In this document: positions 58,170 through 64,000 of the stretch, piece after piece
Layout of the letters: the number at the start of each line of letters is the position of its first letter
Position numbering within the stretch: position 1 is the stretch's first letter
From: Diadophis punctatus similis
Lineage: Eukaryota > Chordata > Lepidosauria > Squamata > Dipsadidae
Assembly: GCA_023053685.1 (NCBI GenBank)
Contig: JALIGW010000029.1
Span: 186,001-250,000 of the forward strand
Reading direction: 5' to 3'
DNA length: 64,000 bases
Notes under the pieces: model-generated
The model's database searches: none
Told to the model about the DNA's origin: nothing
The model's input: only the letters and a program-made list of their open reading frames with translations
Program-made: the position numbers and the translations under genes

Positions 58170-58540
58170 AATTGGGTTTGCCAAGTCTAATGAAAAGGAG
58201 GACTAGGGGTGACATGGTGGCAGTGTTCCAATATTTGAGGCACTGCCACAAAGAAGAGGGAGTCAACCTATTTTCTAAAGCCCCAGAAGGCAAAACGACA
58301 ATGGATGGAAACTAATCAAGAAGAAAAGCGATCTAGAACTAAGGAGAAATTTCCTAACAGTGAGAACAATTAACCAGTGGAATGGCTTGCCTTCAGAAGT
58401 TGTGGGTGGTCCATCATTGGAGACTTTTAGGAAGAGACTGGATAGCCACTTGTCTGGAATGGCACAGGGTCTCCTGCTTGAGCAAGGGTTGGAGTAGAAG
58501 ACCCCCAAGGTCCCTTCCAACTCTGTTATTCTAAATACAC
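58170..58540 (+). mobile_element. CR1 LINE 3' end, plus strand
   Basis: ATTGGGTTTGCCAAGTCTAATG...GGTGACATGGTGGCAGTGTTCC...GTTGTGGGTGG...GGAGTAGAAGACCCCCAAGG, with a CTCTGTTATTCTAAA tail. Confidence 0.88.
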
Positions 58541-58555
58541 TGGTTAGTTATTATA

Positions 58556-58695
58556 ATTATAATAATAACAGAGTTGGAAGGGACCTTGGGGGTCTTCTAG
58601 TCCAACCCCCTGCTTAGGCAGGAAACCCTACACTACTTCAGACAAATAGTTATCCAACATCATCTTAAAAACTTCCAGTGTTGGAGCATTCACAA
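58556..58695 (-). mobile_element. CR1 LINE 3' end, minus strand, tail to tail with the previous copy
   Basis: ATAATAACAGAGTTGGAAGGGACCTTGG...CAACTTCTGGAGGCAAGC; truncated after about 140 bp. Together with 58170-58540 it forms an inverted repeat of CR1 tails. Confidence 0.87.
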
Positions 58696-59600
58696 CTTCT
58701 GGAGGCAAGCTTATCCATTGGCATTCTTCAGCATGCCAGTTTGAGTTTGGTAATCATTTGGAAGTATTTCCTTGTTTTTTCTCCATTTCCATCTTCAGTG
58801 TCTTTACAGAAGTCATTGTAACACTGCTTGTTGCTTCTAAAAGCTTTCTAAAAGTCTTTGCTAAGTTCCTTCTTGACATCCTTTGTCTTTCTTGGCTGTG
58901 GCCTCTCTTCTTGGCATTTTCAACCATTTGTTCTGACCTCCAGTTTGTTTGATTTTTCTTTTTCCTGGTCTTTGGCAGTCACTTTCACCATCCTTAACTC
59001 CTCTAATTACATAGTTCCCCTTATTCCCTATAAAAAAAGATTAAGGGCTTCAAAGTGATTGCTAATGTTGTTCTTGCAAATGGTGAGCCAGGTATATGCT
59101 CAGTACAATATTGGTGAAACTGGTTTGCTTTGTTCTTCCACTTTAGCTTGACTTGGAACTTGCAGCTGATGTATCCCGGCACCCCTAGTCATGTCTTTGC
59201 TATAATAATTGGATTCTTCCATCTCTTTGTCCCAATAATATAGTCAATTTTATTTCTGTGTATTCCATTCTGGTGATGTCCGTGTATATAGGTACAGGCT
59301 TGGCTGCTTGAAGAGTGTTAGCAATGAAGAAATCATTAGATTGGCAAAAATGCACAAATTCCAATTTTGGCACTCTGGAATCAGGTACTCTAAGCACTTA
59401 CATTCCCTACAAATTCAGTTCTTTACAGGGATCAGTGAAGAGGTTTTTCTCTTCCTTCACAATTTTCACGTGATTGGGAGGAACAAGGATTCTTATTGTT
59501 CCCCTAATCTTTATCCCAGTAATCCTGGCTTGCTCTGTTTCCACTGCCATATGAAAAAAGATTTCTAGGAGAAAGAGAAACGGCTACAAGACTTCATCTT

Positions 59601-60418
59601 TCCTTCCAGTGACCAATGCTTTCAGCTAGAAGCTCTCAAGAAGCTTAAGCAGCATAATATTGTTCCATGGAAGCCAATCACATATTGGTGAGCTACACAG
59701 GACTGCATAGATAGCTCTGGATTTTACCTCATATTGTAATGTGAGGATTGGTAAAACTTGTAAAACTATAGGAGGTACTGTAAGTCCTGTAGGGTAAACT
59801 GAGAAACCAATGCTATCTAATTAAAAAAAACACTTTTATTAGAACAACTGTAGTGACCAAATCTTGCAAATCTGAATGTGCTTCCCTTATTTTGCCTCTG
59901 TGCGAATTAGGCCGGGTGGTGGTGGTTCTGTCTGAGGTGTTTTCTCAAACCCATTTCTTAGAATGGGCTTAAGCTGCACTTGTCTGATCATTGATTGGTA
60001 AAAGATCTTTCCACTGTCCAACAGGGCCATCCTCTACCGATATTCAGTTCAGATCCTATGCATGCATCATTAACTATAAATATAATTCAATTCAGCTCTA
60101 GCATTTCTAATTCTCCAAGAACTATTATTAGAGATCAATCTGCAATAAACTATTTTCCCATTTATTAACACAAGCAAGAATAATTTCTCTCTTTTTTTAG
60201 TCCTGATGGTTTCCCATCTCTGCTATAGGATGTATTCTCAAGATAATTCAATGGACATAATTTCGGAGAGGGAAAAAAGAATACACTTTTATGTCATGTA
60301 ACCATTCTACTTGGATGAACAATAGAACAAAATGAGTAATTACGTTATTTACTAATCAATATTAATTGCACTTGTAATCGCTTCTTGAATCACTCTTGAA
60401 AAAAATGAGTTAAATAAC
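59601..60418. other. Intergenic sequence downstream of WNT6
   Basis: No recognised repeat or exon. AT-rich. Confidence 0.4.
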
Positions 60419-60424
60419 TTTATT
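60419..60424 (-). terminator. Candidate WNT6 poly(A) signal AATAAA
   Basis: Minus-strand AATAAA about 540 bp beyond the WNT6 stop codon. It would give a 3' UTR of ordinary length (60400-60964). Not the only AT-rich hexamer in the area, so uncertain. Confidence 0.45.
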
Positions 60425-60964
60425 ATTGTAAAAAGAAATGGCAGCCCAAAGGGGGGTAAGGGAGTTTGGGGGATTGGATAGTCAAGAAATCTTTGCTGTC
60501 CTCTTAAACACAGTAAAGATCCATTAATAAGTGAAGCACAGCACCTGTCTCTAGAGAATCAGTTCATAATCCATCCTGAGAGGCCTAGATAGGACCAAAC
60601 TTCTGGAAATGATCATGGGAGTATTAGGTAAGACAGGATTCCTCATTTTCAGGAGTACATGTCGAGTGTAGCAAGGAGTGATAGGACCTTCTGAAGCTGT
60701 AGCCTGGTGCTAGATGCCAAGGACCTGCTACAAAGAAGTTGTAGTCAAGTGCTAGGAACAATATTGGCCACCGACAAGACCTGCTCTGCGAATCCAAAGT
60801 GGACTCAGCCTCACTAGCACATTATTCTGATTCCAACTAGATTACCTTGATGCCCCCATACCCTAAACAGCTTGGCGACGCTTGCTCTCTCGGGATTCTG
60901 TGGCAGGCGGTGTCCTGTCCCTCTGCTTTGGGTCATCCTTATTCAATGTTCTTCCCGTACCCAC

Positions 60965-61426
60965 TCAAATACATAAACTGAGCTCTTTGCGCACCGTGCA
61001 CTTCCGGCACTGAACTACACAGCACCAATGAAAGCGGCAAAGGCAGTTCTCCTCTAGGAGCAGCGTCTCCTCACGATGACCCCGTCCACAGCAGAGCAGG
61101 TCACAGCCACTCATGTCCATGGCAGTGCTGTTGCACACTCGCCCACGTGTGCCCAGCGAACCCGTCTTGCGGTTAGCAATGCAGAAGTCGGGCGATTCGG
61201 CAGAATAGATGAGGTCCTGCCGGTCAGGGGGTTTCATGTTCCGACCCACAGGGATGAGCGTTTTGCCATCGTTGCCACCCATCACTTTAAAAGCCCCATT
61301 AAAACGTTCAAGCAGGCGGTCCCCCACTTCCCGGAAAGGAGGCATCTTCTTCCAACAGGTGCGTAAGGCACAGGAGCCTGAAAGGCCATGACACTTGCAC
61401 TCTGTCCGCATGTGGTTCTTCACTGC
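60965..61426 (-). CDS. WNT6: WNT6, last coding exon (C-terminal 153 residues)
   Basis: Secreted Wnt ligand that acts through Frizzled and LRP5/6. The exon starts after a good acceptor (a C-rich tract, then TTCCAG) with GCAGTGAAGAACC in phase 0 and ends at TGA (60965-60967). It opens with AVKNHMRTECKCHGLSGSC, which contains the conserved serine that is palmitoleoylated in Wnt proteins. The cysteine-rich C-terminal domain follows (PDFCIANRKTGSLGTRGRVCN, GCDLLCCGRGH, CLCRFHWCCVVQC), ending KELSLCI. The paired landmarks TRTECKCHG, RLLERFNGA and KELSLC are those of WNT6, not WNT10A or WNT1. All expected cysteines that I can check are present and the frame is open, so this is a working exon. Upstream exons lie beyond 64 kb, with the last intron at least 2.57 kb long. 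Confidence 0.97.
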   Translation of the reverse strand, partial: AVKNHMRTECKCHGLSGSCALRTCWKKMPPFREVGDRLLERFNGAFKVMGGNDGKTLIPVGRNMKPPDRQDLIYSAESPDFCIANRKTGSLGTRGRVCNSTAMDMSGCDLLCCGRGHREETLLLEENCLCRFHWCCVVQCRKCTVRKELSLCI

Positions 61427-62108
61427 CTGGAAAGGGGTTTTTTGGGGGGAGGGAGCCACAATAAGTAGGAAACAAAACAGCAATTGCAAGATTAGTAAAA
61501 TCAGAGTGAAGTCTCCTAGCTGATTATTTTAGATAAGAAGTGAGAACAGACAGGGAGACGGAAAGTTTCTTCTAAGGTTAGATGGGTGCATTCTTTTCCT
61601 AAAACAGATATTGTATCTCTACCCATTGCCAAAACAACAGCTTGTAAAATATGTGGAAGCTAATGCTTTAAATATGGACATCCCACAGACAACCTACCCG
61701 TGTTTCCCCCAAAATAAGACTGGATCTTATTTTCTTTTGAGCCCCAAAATAAGCATTGGGGCTAATTTTGGGGGGCGGGTTCTTATTTTTTCCCATTACT
61801 GGAGGCCCACTTCTTCTGCTTGCTCGCAGCGGGGCAGGAGGCTGTGTGGTGTGCCAGTGCCGCTGCTGCGAGGCAGGGGAGGGTGGAGCTGCCCCATGCG
61901 CCCACATCAGCTTACCTCAAGGCCCCCGCAGCCAGGCCATCCACGCCCTGACACCTACCTCGCCTCGTGGCCACGGCACCAACAGACCACTCAGCCTCCT
62001 GCTCCGTTGCGGCTGCGAGCAAGCAGAAGTGGGCTGGCAGCCGCGTGGGCTCCTGATGCACATGGCTTCTGATGCTGCCGCCATGAGGAAGGTGTTAGGG
62101 CGTGGATG

Positions 62109-62421
62109 CATGGGGTGGGTTCCACTTACCATCGCCATTGGTTCACATCGCGACGTTTCGCGTGATTTGGCTTCCGTGCATGTTCAGAAGCAGGAATGAG
62201 CCCGAAACACAGCTGAGGAGCTCAACAGCTGTGCTTCGGGCAAAAAAATAAAGGTCAGAATTCATTCACGGGCAGGTGGGAGGGCCCTTTTTCAAGCTGC
62301 GGAAGGGGAAAAATCCCAAAAAAAGATGGCGGCGCGCACAAAACGGCACCGACAGTGACATCACCAGCGGGTCGCTACCGGTTCAGGCGATCTGGTCTGA
62401 ACTGGGAGGAACCCACCCCTG
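62109..62421. mobile_element. hAT-like MITE (CAGGGGTGGGTTCC group)
   Basis: Ends CATGGGGTGGGTTCC and GGAACCCACCCCTG; flanks CGTGGATG and ATTGGATG (6 of 8). Confidence 0.78.
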
Positions 62422-62486
62422 ATTGGATGGTCTGGCTGCAGGGGCCCTGTGGTAAGCTGGTGCGGGGTACGTAGGGCAGCTCCACC

Positions 62487-62856
62487 CAGGGGCGGGTTGC
62501 TTACTTACCAATATCGGTGCGCTGCATGCGCATTTCCATGTTTCATGCACACTCACTCGCTATACACGTGCGCCCCCTTCCGCGATTTTGGCGAGATTTT
62601 GCTTTTGCGCATGTCCAGAAGCAAAATCTTGGCAAAATCTTGCGAGGGGACGTGCGTGCGTGCGTGCACGATTTCGGTGAGATTTTGCTTCTGTGCATGC
62701 GCAGAAGCCAAAAAGCCAAAAAAATCTTTTTAAAAAATGGTGACGTGCACAACTGTCCGGTGAAGACGGCACCGGAGCAGTCGCGTGCAAATTGTATAAT
62801 TGGGGGGTCCCTACCGGAGTTGCGCACTGGACCACACTGGTAGGAACCCACCCCTG
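62487..62856. mobile_element. hAT-like MITE (CAGGGGTGGGTTCC group)
   Basis: Ends CAGGGGCGGGTTGC and GGTAGGAACCCACCCCTG; exact duplication GCTCCACC at 62479-62486 and 62857-62864. The interior repeats a GATTTTGGCGAGATTTTGCTT-type unit twice. Confidence 0.9.
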
Positions 62857-63930
62857 GCTCCACCACCCCGCCTTATGGCCATGGCACCATGAGCAACCAG
62901 ACGGAATGGCCGGCCGACCAGCTGTGCAGGTTCTTAAGTAGGGCTTATTTGGGGGGGGGGGTAGAGCTTATATTAGGCGCACGCATAAAAACATGGTAGG
63001 GCTTATTTTTTGGATAGGTTTATTTTTGGGGAAACAGAGTAGCAGGTCAACTTCAATACCCAAAGCAATTTTATATGGATCCTAGCAAATTTTAATTGCA
63101 CTTTTGAATTTCTTTTATGTTCAGTTTTATTTGCAAAAAAAGTATGTTAGATCAGTTGTTATTTCATATAAGCATGACTGTATCACTATCTAAGCTATGT
63201 TTTATAGAGGCTGTTTCTTAATATCTTACAAGAAACACAATTGTTTTCCTAACTTCTGAGCTGACAAGCTTCATATATGGTACTTAAGCTCAGTATTGGA
63301 AGTATTACATCAATGATGTCAGTCAGCTAAACTGCGAAAATCAGATTGTTGTCCTCAGATTGTTTCAAGAAGATTATATGCCTGAAAGTAATAAATTAGC
63401 ACTTCCTGTCTTACATTTTTAAAAGAAAAAGAAAAATGAGAGTTAAGATATGTTATAGCATCATGCTTCTGAAATCTAGATAATAAAAAATTGTATTTTG
63501 GAAGAATCATTTATCATCATCTGATACAGACTAATTTTAGATGGAATACATTATCCCAACAGCTCTTAAATATGGGAGCAGATATTTTAACAGTCCAATA
63601 TTCCTGTCATCACATCAGAGTCTGTTGTGATAAGGTTTTGCCAAAATCCATCTAGAGATCTTGTTCAGGATGGGATTTGATCCAAGTTCTTAAATCACAC
63701 TTTCCAACCTTGGCTATTACGTTCCAGAAGCATCCTTTAAAATGCCTTATATTTGTCCCTGTACTTTCTCCTCCCTCTGCATGCACTTACTCAACTGCAA
63801 TATTATCCATTTTTGAAACACAAGTGATAGCAAACTGTAGCAAACAGTAGAGTTTTCTTGTTCTGTCAGGGAATGTGTTTTCGCTGGTGATCTAAGGGTG
63901 CTCTGCTCATATATAAGATGGAATTTAAAA

Positions 63931-63934
63931 ATGA

Positions 63935-63994
<60 letters not shown>
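63931..63994 (+). repeat. (AC)n microsatellite at the window edge
   Basis: About 32 AC units, ending just before the window edge. Confidence 0.97.
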
Positions 63995-63996
<2 letters not shown>

Positions 63997-64000
63997 TTAC

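Larger units (their letters stand above)
52680..59600 (-). mobile_element. BovB (RTE) LINE skeleton, broken into pieces by later insertions
   Basis: Minus-strand RTE/BovB protein fragments lie in collinear order: endonuclease and linker at about 58700-59470 (NKIDYIIG..KRW, ENAKKRG...KTFRKLLEA), RT at about 55978-56630 (EEP-type VLEDEIRLALW, IDGI, a TDWKRSTC segment before PISKKG, then FTDYRKAFDYIDYVNHVKLWN), C-terminal parts at about 54780-55190 and 52680-53330. All are riddled with stops and shifts. The interruptions are 53334-54775 (MITE nest), 55196-55969 (hAT) and 56630-58690 (CR1 plus hAT). The RT motif matches the BovB form DYAKAFDCVDHNKLW. Confidence 0.8.
61701..63036. mobile_element. 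Older MITE with TGTTTCCCCC ends, host to two hAT insertions
   Basis: Left end TGTTTCCCCCAAAATAAGAC and right end GGTTTATTTTTGGGGAAACA are inverted repeats, with repeated AAATAAGC/GCTTATTT words just inside both ends. I cannot assign the superfamily: no clear target duplication. Confidence 0.6.
61427..64000 (-). other. WNT6 last intron (partial)
   Basis: Starts at the splice acceptor at 61427-61428. Contains a composite MITE (about 61701-63036), two hAT-like elements and a terminal (AC)n. 63040-63925 shows no recognised feature. Confidence 0.8.

Overview
The window looks like squamate reptile DNA, most likely from an advanced snake. The clues are an L3/CR1-type LINE whose 3' end runs into an AATAG/ATTCT microsatellite (a pattern reported for snake L3 elements), a minus-strand BovB (RTE) skeleton, CR1 tails, tRNA-derived squamate SINEs, a DIRS tyrosine-recombinase retrotransposon and more than twenty short hAT-type elements. 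The organism call is inference; I could not search a database.

Host genes are sparse. One coding exon is certain: the last exon of WNT6, minus strand, 60965-61426, with a candidate poly(A) signal at 60419-60424. The sequence to its right (61427-64000) is WNT6 intron. About 31 kb further along in the direction of WNT6 transcription lie a CpG-rich block (29.64-30.73 kb) and a short minus-strand reading frame that encodes a signal peptide and ends at a good splice donor (29326-29393). By the usual vertebrate order (WNT6 followed by WNT10A on the same strand) this could be the first coding exon of WNT10A, but no further WNT10A exon is visible before the window ends.

Layout: 0-2.4 kb, sparse sequence and one hAT-like element. 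2453-8657, a DIRS element on the minus strand with inverted terminal repeats, an internal complementary region, gag, RT/RNase H and tyrosine recombinase. 9-29 kb, a patchwork of CR1, L3, L1, another LINE, SINEs, a solo LTR with its inverted relative, TA-flanked MITEs and hAT elements. 29-31 kb, the CpG island and signal-peptide exon. 31-52 kb, more hAT copies, SINEs, a 5'-truncated L3 LINE with a decayed reverse transcriptase, and two non-repetitive blocks with homeodomain-like and TCF/LEF-like motifs. 52.7-59.6 kb, a BovB LINE broken by at least four later layers, one of which is a hAT element carrying an intronless fragment of a coiled-coil-like gene. 60.4-64 kb, the WNT6 3' end and its last intron.

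Most of the window is transposon stratigraphy. The most informative signals are the exact DIRS end/ICR geometry with a reconstructable empty site, the TA-centred 8-bp target duplications shared by one group of hAT elements, one 8-bp site used as the flank of two adjacent hAT elements, the captured gene fragment, and foldbacks or copied filler at insertion junctions. I found no convincing new molecular system.
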